Assembly: GCA_002423205.1 (NCBI GenBank)
Contig: DIUZ01000024.1
Coordinates: 117,834 to 181,833, forward strand
Origin: Micavibrio sp. UBA6145
GTDB taxonomy: Bacteria > Pseudomonadota > Alphaproteobacteria > Micavibrionales > UBA1664
Length of the DNA stretch: 64,000 nt
Direction: 5' to 3'
Shown here: piece after piece, positions 51,293 to 59,562 of the stretch
Numbering within the stretch: the stretch's first letter is position 1
Layout: each line of letters begins with the position of its first letter
Program-made: the position numbers and the translations under genes
The notes under the pieces: model-generated
Databases searched by the model: none
What the model saw: the letters and a program-made list of their open reading frames with translations, nothing else
Told to the model about the DNA's origin: nothing

Positions 51293-51325
51293 ATTGTATC
51301 AAAGCCCTGCTTAAGGGTGCCTTAA
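51293..51325 (-). promoter_or_regulatory. CtrA-type promoter before cheY
   Basis: Perfect TTAA-GGCACCC-TTAA (51311-51325), 12 bases, then TACAAT (51293-51298) as -10. The box is 60 bp upstream of the cheY ATG and overlaps the natural cheW stop codon. Confidence 0.75.
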
Positions 51326-51815
51326 TGCACGTTCTGGCGCAACAGGCGTGCGACATCCATGACCACCATCAACTGGTTGTCGATGCGGTAGATGCCGGTC
51401 GCGACATCGCGCCATACGCCGTCCATGGTGGGGGGATGGGTTCGAAGCTGCGGGTGGGAAGCGACAATACGTCACCCACCTTGTCGATGATGAGGGAGTA
51501 CAGCTCGTTCTCATGCTCCACCACGACGGCCATGGTTTTCACGTCCTGCGGCAGATCGTCAAGGGCAAGGCGGCGGCGGACGTTGATGGCGGTAACGATA
51601 CGGCCACGCAGGTTCAATGCGCCGGCCACTTCCGGCGGGGCCAGGGGGACGCGCGTGACGGTTTGCTGGCGCAGGACGTCCTGCACCTGAAGGACGGGGA
51701 TGCCGAACATCTGCGTGCCGATGCCAAGGGTCAGGAATTCCGTCGTCTGCGGGCCTTCCTCGACCTCACCGGCGCGGCGTTTCTGGAATTTGGTGACTTC
51801 TCCGCCGAGACTCAT
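51322..51815 (-). pseudogene. cheW: Chemotaxis coupling protein CheW, frameshifted near the 3' end
   Basis: Adaptor linking receptors and CheA. The frame from 51815 encodes a good CheW (EFLTLGIGTQMFGIPVLQVQ, LAPPEVAGALNLRGRIVTAI, VGDVLSLPTRSFEPIPP) and then runs into a wrong frame, ending at 51369 after 148 residues. One missing C in the six-C run at 51430-51435 explains it: with seven C the protein continues TMDGVWRDVATGIYRIDNQL and MVVMDVARLL, ending at 51322 after 164 residues, the family's normal length and end. Either a sequencing error in a homopolymer, a phase-variable site or a true mutation. Confidence 0.85.
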
Positions 51816-54490
51816 GCGGCCTCCGAATTGTTGTGGCGTTGTTCGGCCAGTGTCTGTGAGAGGGTGCTCAGAAGTGTGTCGCGGTCAAACTTGGCGACAT
51901 ATTTTGTAAATCCGACGCTCATGCCCTTTTCAACGTCATTCTTGGTGGCATGCGATGTCAGGGCCACCATCGGCGTTTCTTTCCATTTGCCGCCGTCGCG
52001 GACTTTCTTGGCGAATTCATAGCCCGACATTTCCGGCATTTCGATATCGGAGATGATGATGTCGAAAAGCGCCCCGCGTTCCTGTAATTCAAGGGCGCGC
52101 AGCGGGTTTTCAGCCGTCGTGACTTCGTAACCGGCCACAGACAGGAGCGGCGTGAGCATGTTGCGGAAAAACGGCGAGTCGTCGACCACCAGAACGCGGC
52201 GGGCGCGTTTCATGTCGTCGCGGTCAAAGTCTTCTTCACCGTGGTCTTTGAACCAGTCTTTATAGGCGGATTTCAGGTATGAACCGACATCGATGATATC
52301 GGTCGCCTTGTTGCGGATGATGGCGGATCCCAGAAAACCCGGACGGTCTGAATTGATCTGGACGTTGATAACGTCCTCGACGATATCGATGATTTCAGAG
52401 ACCATCAGGCCCATGGTGCGTGTGCCGTCGCTGAACACCAGCGTCGGCTGCATGCCGGTCGTGTTGATCTGCATGCTGTCCTGAAACTTGATCAGAGGCA
52501 TCAGACCGCCGCGATACTGGATCAGCATCTGGCCGCTGGAATGTTCGATCTTGGAGACGTCGACGTCTTCGAGGCGCGCGACGAGTGCCAGCGGCACGGC
52601 CTTGGGCATGACATCGCCCGCCGAGAACAGCAGGAGTGATGTTTTCTGCCCGGCACGGTGGACGTTGGCGTCCTGTTCTTTTTTGGTTTCGCTTGCGCCC
52701 GCAACCTTGATTTCGCCCGTGGCCTTGGCCACGCCGACGGGATCCAGGATCATGATGACCGAACCGTCACCCAGGATGGTGTTGCCTGAGAACATTTCAA
52801 TGGATTGCAGAATACGGGCCAGCGGTTTGACGACGATTTCTTCCGTGTCGAACACGCGGTCAACAATAATGCCGAACACGTAATCACCAACCTTGGTCAC
52901 GACGATGTAACGGTTGCTGGTTGTGGTCTTGCTGCGCTCAGCCTCATTTTTTGGGGCATCCGGCAGTTTGAGCAGTTTTTGCAGCGTGACGAGGGGCAGC
53001 AGATGATCGCGCAGGCGGAAGACGGGCGTGCCGTTGATATGTTCGATACGGTTATCGCCTTTGTCCGATCCCAGGACCAGTTCCTGTACCGATAATTGCG
53101 GGATGGCGTATTTTTCGCCTGCGACCTCGACGATGAGGGCCGAGACGATGGCAAGGGTGAGCGGGATTTTAATGGTGAAGGTCGAGCCTTTGCCTTCTTC
53201 CGAATGCAGGTCGATCGTACCGCCGATTTTTTCAATATTGGTGCGCACCACGTCCATGCCGACGCCGCGGCCGGATACAGAGGTGACTTTTTCCGCCGTC
53301 GAAAAACCGGCGTCGAAAATATACATATGGATCTGCTTGTTGGTCATCGCGGCCAGCTGGTCAGCGGTGGCGATACCCTTTTCAATGGCCTTTTCCTTGA
53401 TGCGGGCCGTGTTCAGGCCTTTGCCGTCATCCTTGATCTGGATGATGATGTGGCCGCCTTCATGGAAGGCGCGCAGGATGATTTTGCCGGTTTCAGGTTT
53501 GCCGGATGCGGCGCGGTCGGCGGGTTTTTCAATACCGTGGTCGCCGGAATTGCGCACCATGTGCGTGAGCGGGTCCTTGATCAGTTCAAGGACCTGACGG
53601 TCGAGTTCGGTTTCCTCACCCTCCATCACCAGGTCGATTTTTTTGCCCAGTTCGTTGGAAAGATCGCGGATGATGCGCGGTAGTTTTGACCACGCGGCGC
53701 CGATGGGCTGCATGCGGGTTTTCATCACGCCTTCCTGCAAATCGGATACCACGTGGTTGAGGCGCTGCAGCGGCGCGCCGAATTCGGTGCCTTTTGCATG
53801 GCGCTGAATCTGGAGCAGCTGGTTGCGGGTCAGAACCAGTTCCGAGACCATGGTCATCAGGTTTTCAAGCACATCGACATTGACGCGCAGCGTCTGATTG
53901 GCGAGGGATGATTCCTTGGTGGCGTGATCATCGGGCGCGGCAGTTTTGGCCGGTGCGGGGGCTGGTGCTGGTGCAGCGACAGGCGCGACAGCCGCCGGGG
54001 GCGGGGCCATATCGGCGGGGCCGGGTGTTGCGTCAAACAGGGCCTGAAGCGGATCGATTTCTGCGGCGGCAGGAACGACATGCAATGCGGGCGCGGGGGC
54101 TGCGTCCTGATCGCGGCCTTCATAAACAGCGTCGAGTTTTTCGATCAGGTCCAAGTCGTTGCCTTCGGGTTCCTTACCGTTGGCTTCGAGTTCGCCCATG
54201 ATGTATTTGATGCGGTCGATGGATTCAAAAATCAGTGTCACGTAAGCGGGTGTGACCTGAAGCGTGCCGTCGCGGAAACGGCCCATGACGTTTTCGGCGC
54301 GGTGGGCACAGGTTTCAAGACGGGGAAGACCGAGAAAGCCGCACGTGCCCTTGATGGTGTGCATCAGGCGGAAGATGGACGACAAAAGATTTTTGTCGTT
54401 GGGGTTTTGTTCAAGACCAACCAACTGAAGATCGATTGCCGCGAGCGATTCATTCGTCTCGGTAATAAATTCGACAATCAGATCATCCAT
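51812..54490 (-). CDS. cheA: Hybrid chemotaxis histidine kinase CheA with C-terminal receiver
   Basis: 892-residue kinase. An Hpt domain (His44 in LMHTIKGTCGF), an Ala/Pro-rich linker (~residues 130-190), dimerisation and ATPase domains (HMVRNSGDHGIEKP N-box, DDGKGLN, SGRGVGMDVVRTNI), CheW-like regulatory regions (about 480-600 and a second around 640-750 with LLLFSAGDVMPKAVPLALVA) and a receiver domain from ~768 (RRVLVVDDSPFFRNML, phospho-acceptor in IIISDIEMPEMSG). The stop overlaps the cheW start by four bases. The receiver may act as a phosphate sink or an internal feedback element. Confidence 0.94.
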   Translation of the reverse strand: MDDLIVEFITETNESLAAIDLQLVGLEQNPNDKNLLSSIFRLMHTIKGTCGFLGLPRLETCAHRAENVMGRFRDGTLQVTPAYVTLIFESIDRIKYIMGELEANGKEPEGNDLDLIEKLDAVYEGRDQDAAPAPALHVVPAAAEIDPLQALFDATPGPADMAPPPAAVAPVAAPAPAPAPAKTAAPDDHATKESSLANQTLRVNVDVLENLMTMVSELVLTRNQLLQIQRHAKGTEFGAPLQRLNHVVSDLQEGVMKTRMQPIGAAWSKLPRIIRDLSNELGKKIDLVMEGEETELDRQVLELIKDPLTHMVRNSGDHGIEKPADRAASGKPETGKIILRAFHEGGHIIIQIKDDGKGLNTARIKEKAIEKGIATADQLAAMTNKQIHMYIFDAGFSTAEKVTSVSGRGVGMDVVRTNIEKIGGTIDLHSEEGKGSTFTIKIPLTLAIVSALIVEVAGEKYAIPQLSVQELVLGSDKGDNRIEHINGTPVFRLRDHLLPLVTLQKLLKLPDAPKNEAERSKTTTSNRYIVVTKVGDYVFGIIVDRVFDTEEIVVKPLARILQSIEMFSGNTILGDGSVIMILDPVGVAKATGEIKVAGASETKKEQDANVHRAGQKTSLLLFSAGDVMPKAVPLALVARLEDVDVSKIEHSSGQMLIQYRGGLMPLIKFQDSMQINTTGMQPTLVFSDGTRTMGLMVSEIIDIVEDVINVQINSDRPGFLGSAIIRNKATDIIDVGSYLKSAYKDWFKDHGEEDFDRDDMKRARRVLVVDDSPFFRNMLTPLLSVAGYEVTTAENPLRALELQERGALFDIIISDIEMPEMSGYEFAKKVRDGGKWKETPMVALTSHATKNDVEKGMSVGFTKYVAKFDRDTLLSTLSQTLAEQRHNNSEAA

Positions 54491-54610
54491 GGCTTCTGCC
54501 CCTCATCCGTGCGGACTTAAATTATTGAAATAATTCGATTCACTATACCAAAACCGGCGCAGCAAGACCACGCGAATATGGACGGTGTTCATAACCATTC
54601 TAGAAGGGGA

Positions 54611-54653
54611 GTCGTTACCCATTGGTAACGACAATAGGGAAAAGATTTTCCCT
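54611..54653 (-). other. Tandem hairpins after the chemoreceptor gene
   Basis: Two adjacent perfect stems, AGGGAAAA/TTTTCCCT (54636-54653) and GTCGTTACC/GGTAACGAC (54611-54632). They follow the stop of the minus-strand receptor gene and precede cheA. The first has A/T pairs but no separate T tract. Likely transcription or RNA-stability boundary. Confidence 0.55.
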
Positions 54654-54672
54654 TAAGTGGAAGATTGCGGGT

Positions 54673-56178
54673 TTACGCCGCGAGGCTTTGCAACGCTTCC
54701 TTGACCTGCTGGGTCGAGGCGTCGGCCTGTGCCGCGCTGGCGGCGATTTCACCGACATCGTTGCTGATGCTGATGACGGCGGTGGCGGCAATCTGCATGT
54801 TGCGGGACATTTCCTGTGCAACGGCGGATTGTTCCTCGATCGCGCTGGCGGTACCGGCGACATATTCCTGTACCGATTCCACCGACTGCCGGATAACGTT
54901 CAGGGCGCTCACGACTTCACCGGCGACGGTCTGGACACCCAGAATTTCGTTGCGGATCTGTTCGGCGGCGGCGCCGGCCTGGCTGGCCAGGTTTTTGACT
55001 TCCTGCGCTACGACGGCGAACCCTTTGCCGGCATCTCCCGCACGGGCCGATTCAATGGTCGCGTTGAGGGAGAGGAGGTTGATCTGGCCCGTGATGTTCT
55101 GAATCATCGAGACAATGCCGGACATGGCATTGGCCGCGTGATTCAGGCGCTGGGTCGCGTCGTTCGCGCTGGTCGTCTGGTCAAAGGCGTTGTTCACGGC
55201 GTCGCGGGAGCGGGCCATGCTTTCGGCGATTTCACGCACCGATGCGGTCAGTTCTTCCACGCCCGATGCCACGGCCTGGACGTTGCTGGCGGTTTCGGTG
55301 GAGGCGTTGGCGGCAGTGGCCGATTTGCCGTTGGTCATGCTCATCGCACCGGAGATTTCACGCAAGGACGCGTCGATCACCCCAAGGGCGTTTTCTTTTT
55401 CCTGGCGGGCGCGGACCTGTGCGGTGATGTCGGTTGCGTATTTGACGACCTTGAACGGTTTGCCGCTCATGTCGAAGATCGGGTTATAGGATGCCTGGAT
55501 CCAGATTTCCTTGTTGTTCTTGCCTACGCGGCGATATTCGCCGGCCTGGTATTCGCCGCGGCGCAGCGCGTCCCAGAACATGCTGTATGCTGGGGAGGCG
55601 GCATAGGACGGGTCCACGAACATGCGGTGGTGATGGCCCTTGATTTCCGTGATGCCGTAACCGACAGCGCCCAGAAAGTTTTCGTTGGCGTCCAGAATGG
55701 TGCCGTTGAGGTCAAAGGCGATGACGGCCTGTGACTTGCTGATGGCGTCGATCTGGCCGGAGAAATCGGCGTACTGAAGTTTTTGCCCCGTGATGTCGGT
55801 TGCGTATTTGACGACCTTGATGGTATTGCCCCGGCTATCCAGGATCGGGTTGTAGGATGCCTGGATCCAGATTTCCCTGCCGCCTTTTCCGAGGCGTTTA
55901 TACTCGGCGGCCTGATAGATGCCGCGCTGGAGCGCGTCCCAGAACTGGGCATATTCCGGGCTGGCACCGTAAGACGGTTCGACGAACATACGGTGATGCT
56001 GGCCTTTTATTTCAGGCAGGGTGTAACCCACTGCGCCCAGGAAATTGGCATTGGCGTCCAGGATGGTGCCGTCGGGCTGGAATTCGATGACGGCCTGTGA
56101 TTTGTCGAGGGCGGCGAGGCGGGCGCGCAGTTCGCGTTCGTCAATACGGCCGGCATTCGAGGTGATAAGTCTCAGCAT
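54673..56178 (-). CDS. Soluble PAS-PAS methyl-accepting chemotaxis protein
   Basis: 501-residue cytoplasmic chemoreceptor, no membrane segment. Two tandem PAS domains (~residues 20-125 and 142-247) are highly similar to each other, each with DANxNFLGAVGY, EIKGxHHRMFV, GREIWIQASYNPI or its variant, and VVKYATDIT. The signalling domain has the hairpin tip NLLSLNATIESARAGDAGKGFAVVA split as GQINLLSLNATIE and SARAGDAGKGFAVVAQEVK. The ATG at 56178 has AGAAGG at good spacing; a GTG 18 codons upstream is open. Probably senses an internal redox or ligand signal through a PAS-bound cofactor. Confidence 0.92.
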   Translation of the reverse strand: MLRLITSNAGRIDERELRARLAALDKSQAVIEFQPDGTILDANANFLGAVGYTLPEIKGQHHRMFVEPSYGASPEYAQFWDALQRGIYQAAEYKRLGKGGREIWIQASYNPILDSRGNTIKVVKYATDITGQKLQYADFSGQIDAISKSQAVIAFDLNGTILDANENFLGAVGYGITEIKGHHHRMFVDPSYAASPAYSMFWDALRRGEYQAGEYRRVGKNNKEIWIQASYNPIFDMSGKPFKVVKYATDITAQVRARQEKENALGVIDASLREISGAMSMTNGKSATAANASTETASNVQAVASGVEELTASVREIAESMARSRDAVNNAFDQTTSANDATQRLNHAANAMSGIVSMIQNITGQINLLSLNATIESARAGDAGKGFAVVAQEVKNLASQAGAAAEQIRNEILGVQTVAGEVVSALNVIRQSVESVQEYVAGTASAIEEQSAVAQEMSRNMQIAATAVISISNDVGEIAASAAQADASTQQVKEALQSLAA

Positions 56179-56293
56179 ATATGTGGATCCTTCTGCCCGT
56201 TTTTTGAATTCTTCAGAAGGTATTTTTACCACACAACCTATGGTTTATACAACCAAGGGTGGTGCATATGTATTCAGTCATTCAGGCGTCCGA

Positions 56294-56746
56294 CTAGCGT
56301 TGCCAGCGTATGTGCGGGTTTGCCTTTTCCACGGATTGGAAAATCCGGTCGTCACAGACATGGATGACATTCACGTTGTGCGCGCGCATATGGTCGAGCC
56401 CGTTCTGATGCACGAAGCGATCGGGTTCATGCACGGCGTAATATACATGCCCAATACCGTATTTGATGATCAGGGATGCGCATGTGGGGTTGTTCGACAG
56501 GCGTGTGCCGCAGGGTTCGACCGTGCTGAACAGGTGCAGCGCGGACATGTCCGTATCGGCGGGCAGTTTTTCGAGCGCGATTTTTTCCGCATGTGATTTT
56601 TGATTGCCGTCTTCGCGGGAATAGCCGGTGCTTAAGATATTCAATTGCGCGTCGGTGATGACGCAGCCCACGGATAATTCATGCTGGGTATGCGGCGCCC
56701 GCGATCCGAGATCGGCCGCGTGGCGCATGATATCCAGCGGGGTCAT
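56294..56746 (-). CDS. RibD-like cytidine/deoxycytidylate deaminase-family protein
   Basis: 150-residue zinc deaminase domain: the zinc-binding HAEKIALEKL (His-Ala-Glu) and STVEPCGTRLSNNPTCASLII (PCx8C), with an N-terminal QHELSVGCVITD as in the riboflavin deaminase family. No reductase domain follows, and no other rib gene is near, so the substrate is open (pyrimidine nucleotide, tRNA or a modified base). The start lies four bases inside the end of the EAL gene. Confidence 0.82.
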   Translation of the reverse strand: MTPLDIMRHAADLGSRAPHTQHELSVGCVITDAQLNILSTGYSREDGNQKSHAEKIALEKLPADTDMSALHLFSTVEPCGTRLSNNPTCASLIIKYGIGHVYYAVHEPDRFVHQNGLDHMRAHNVNVIHVCDDRIFQSVEKANPHIRWQR

Positions 56747-58389
56747 TTCACTGCTTTGGCGATATAGGTGGGGGCGTCGAGGGGTTTGGCAAAGTAATAG
56801 CCCTGTCCCAGGTCTACGCCCATCTGGCGCAGGATGTTGACATGTTCCAGCGTTTCAACGCGTTCAGCGACGACGTTGACCTTGAGGTCGGCGCACATGC
56901 GCACAAGGTTGGAAATCATCGAACGGTCGCGTTCGGAATGCAGGATGTTCATGATATACGCACCGTCGATCTTGACGGCATTGACGTGAATTTTGTGCAG
57001 ATACTGGAACGAGGCGGAGCCGGCACCGAAATCATCGAGGCTGACCTTGAATCCGTCGTCCTGCAATGTTTTGACGAAGCGGTTGACCTTGTCGAGGTCG
57101 TGAATCTGGCTGCTTTCCGTGATTTCGAAAATCAGGCGCTTGGGGATATCGGATTTAAGATGCGGTTCAAGCTTGTTGCGCAGTTTGTCGATGAAACGTT
57201 CGTTCTGAATCGATACGCCGGACAGGTTTACGGACACGCTGAAATTCTTTTTCTGGCCGTTCTTGTCGAAAACCAGATAGTTGATGACCTTGCCGCAGAT
57301 GGCCAGATCCATTTCAGGCGCGAGGCCCACATCTTCACAGAAGGTAATGGCTTCGAATGGTGATGTGTTGCCGTCAAAACGCACCAAGGCTTCGTAATAC
57401 GATGCCTCGCCCGTCGTGAGGTCGACGATCGGCTGGAATTTAAGGTCGAAGCGCGACTGGTTGATGATGGTTTTGAAATCGGTGATTTTCTGAGCATTGG
57501 CTTCGATGAAGGTTTCGAAACCGGCTTCGAGCGAGAGAATGTTGAATTGTCCGCCCTGTTTTTCGAACTGGTTGATGGTGTACATCACGGCCTTGGCCAG
57601 TTCACGTTCGGACAGGCCGTCATCGGCAAGGTCGACGGTCTTGGCGTTGGCAACCGCGCCTTTTTTCTCGGGGTCAGCCTCTTTAGAAAGGGCTTCGATG
57701 TCTTTTTGAATGGCGTCGGTGCTTATATTCGCGCCGTGGACGACGCCGAAGCGCCCGTCATCCAGCGCGGCGGCCGTGCGGCCATCAGCCGCGTAAGAGC
57801 GCAGCATGGTGGAAACGGAAGAACGGAAACCGTCCCATTTGGCGGCACCGATTTTCGATTTGAAATCTTTTGCATCGGGCAGGTCGACGAAGGTCATGCC
57901 CAGTTTCTGGCCGAGGGAATCGGACGCGGCGATCACTTCCAGCGCGGCCTGCGCGAAGCTGTCCTTGTCCATCAGCGCGTCTTCGGCGTTGGAGCGTTCG
58001 TGCTTGCTTTGCGCGACCTGCGCGATCGAGCCCTTGGACAGGGTCATGAATACGACGCCCGGTCGGTCGGGCATGGTGACGCCGCAGAGCATGGCCTTGC
58101 GGAACGATGTCTGGTCTTCGTTCAGGTTGACGAGGACGGGGCCGAAGCGCTGGCCCGGTTGGGCGCGTGTGCGCATGGCCGTGACAAGGCCGCGTTCGCG
58201 CGCGGCGAAAAGGTCGAGAACGTTTTTACCCGTAAGTGCCCCGTCGCTGGAGCCTGCAAAGCCCTTGGCAGCGCCGACGGCGAACAGGATTTTTCCGTCC
58301 GGGTCGACTTCAAGCATGAGATCGGCACCGGCAAAAGCGAACGCCAGGAATCTGTCGCGTTGAAGTTTTAAGTCTTTATCGGGAGTCAT
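56743..58389 (-). CDS. PAS-like / degenerate GGDEF / EAL phosphodiesterase
   Basis: 548 residues. Residues ~10-125 are PAS-like (FAGADLMLEVDPDGKILFA). Residues ~145-235 resemble a GGDEF domain whose signature is lost (AALDDGRFGVVHG). Residues ~305-540 form an EAL domain with YYEALVRFDG, VNLSG, IFEITESSQ, LDDFGAGSASFQYL, AVKIDGAY, VAERVE and LGQGYYFAKP, so phosphodiesterase activity is likely. No membrane segment. Overlaps the deaminase gene by four bases. Confidence 0.88.
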   Translation of the reverse strand: MTPDKDLKLQRDRFLAFAFAGADLMLEVDPDGKILFAVGAAKGFAGSSDGALTGKNVLDLFAARERGLVTAMRTRAQPGQRFGPVLVNLNEDQTSFRKAMLCGVTMPDRPGVVFMTLSKGSIAQVAQSKHERSNAEDALMDKDSFAQAALEVIAASDSLGQKLGMTFVDLPDAKDFKSKIGAAKWDGFRSSVSTMLRSYAADGRTAAALDDGRFGVVHGANISTDAIQKDIEALSKEADPEKKGAVANAKTVDLADDGLSERELAKAVMYTINQFEKQGGQFNILSLEAGFETFIEANAQKITDFKTIINQSRFDLKFQPIVDLTTGEASYYEALVRFDGNTSPFEAITFCEDVGLAPEMDLAICGKVINYLVFDKNGQKKNFSVSVNLSGVSIQNERFIDKLRNKLEPHLKSDIPKRLIFEITESSQIHDLDKVNRFVKTLQDDGFKVSLDDFGAGSASFQYLHKIHVNAVKIDGAYIMNILHSERDRSMISNLVRMCADLKVNVVAERVETLEHVNILRQMGVDLGQGYYFAKPLDAPTYIAKAVK

Positions 58390-58463
58390 TTATGGAATCG
58401 TGTGGGTTGACCTCATGCAGTCTAGTCCATCACGAAAGCATTGATAACGGGTAAATTTGTCCC

Positions 58464-58492
58464 AGATGCCCCGTCTTTTTACGGGGGCATCT
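58464..58492 (-). terminator. Hairpin between hemB and the EAL gene
   Basis: AGATGCCCC-GT / AC-GGGGGCATCT with one unpaired G and a six-base T-rich loop, 18 bp after the hemB stop. It has no strong T tract on the minus strand; a terminator is likely but weak. Confidence 0.5.
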
Positions 58493-58509
58493 TTGAAACA
58501 GGCGGAAAA

Positions 58510-59562
58510 TCAGGCTTTCAGGGCTTTGGCGACGTCCAGGGCGGCGTAGGTGAGGATGCCGTCGGCGCCCGCACGGCGGAAACACATGAGCATCTCCAGC
58601 GCGGCCTTTTCATAGTCCAGTGCGCCGGTGGCGGCCGCGAATTTAAGCATCGCGTATTCGCCGCTGATATTATAGGCGAAGGTCGGCATACCGAAGGCCT
58701 GCTTCACGCGCCAGACGATGTCGAGATAGGGCAGGCCCGGCTTGACCATGATCATGTCGGCGCCTTCCTCAATGTCGAGTGCGACTTCGCGCAGGGCTTC
58801 GTCGCCGTTGGCGGGGTCCATTTGATATGTCTTGCGGTCACCCTTTTGCAGGGAGCAGCCGGCGGCTTCACGGAACGGGCCGTAGAAGCTGGACGCATAT
58901 TTCGCGGCATAGGCCAGGATCGGCGTGTTTTCAAAACCGGCTTCGTCCAGCGCGGCGCGGATCGCGCCGACCTGGCCGTCCATCATGCCCGACGGGGCGA
59001 CGATGTCGCAGCCCGCGCGGGCGGCGATGACGGCCTGTTTGCCGATGTTTTCAATTGTCTCATCATTATTGACGTGGCCGTGATCGTTCAGCGGGCCGCA
59101 ATGCCCGTGGTCGGTGTATTCGCAAAAGCAAAGATCGGCCATGACGATAAGATCCGGTGCCGCTTCTTTCGCGCGGCGGATCATGCGGTCGAGCAGGCCG
59201 CCCGCGCGCATGGAATCGGAACCGGTGTTGTCTTTGTTGTGGGATACGCCGAATAGCATGACCGCGCCGAGGCCCGCATCATAGGCCTGCTTGCACATGT
59301 CGCCGATGGAATTTTCGGTTTCGCGGTAAACGCCGGGCATGGATTTGATGGGGGTGCGTTCGGCCAGGTTTTCTTCGACGAAGAGCGGCAGGATCAGGTT
59401 GCTTGCGGACAAAGTGTTTTCACGGACCAGCGTGCGCATGGCTTCCGATGCGCGGTTACGGCGCATTCGTTTCTGCGGGAAGCTGCCTTGCGCGTGTGCG
59501 GCTTTTCCGGCCAGTTTATCCGGTGTAGTCTTGAACCATGATTTCGGCGCTAGAATGTTCAT
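58510..59562 (-). CDS. hemB: Porphobilinogen synthase (delta-aminolevulinate dehydratase)
   Basis: Second step of tetrapyrrole synthesis (350 residues). The zinc-site sequence ADLCFCEYTDHGHCG has the cysteine pattern of the zinc-dependent class. Schiff-base lysines are in ILAYAAKYASSFYGPFR and MIMVKPGLPYLDI. Heme made here feeds the ccm pathway. The 5' end overlaps the divergent gene at 59538 by 25 bp. Confidence 0.95.
   Translation of the reverse strand: MNILAPKSWFKTTPDKLAGKAAHAQGSFPQKRMRRNRASEAMRTLVRENTLSASNLILPLFVEENLAERTPIKSMPGVYRETENSIGDMCKQAYDAGLGAVMLFGVSHNKDNTGSDSMRAGGLLDRMIRRAKEAAPDLIVMADLCFCEYTDHGHCGPLNDHGHVNNDETIENIGKQAVIAARAGCDIVAPSGMMDGQVGAIRAALDEAGFENTPILAYAAKYASSFYGPFREAAGCSLQKGDRKTYQMDPANGDEALREVALDIEEGADMIMVKPGLPYLDIVWRVKQAFGMPTFAYNISGEYAMLKFAAATGALDYEKAALEMLMCFRRAGADGILTYAALDVAKALKA

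Noticed and set aside
51369..51424. Out-of-frame end of CheW (WTAYGAMSRPASTASTTS) as a genuine C-terminus
   Set aside because: The alternative frame gives the conserved CheW end after adding one base in the homopolymer.
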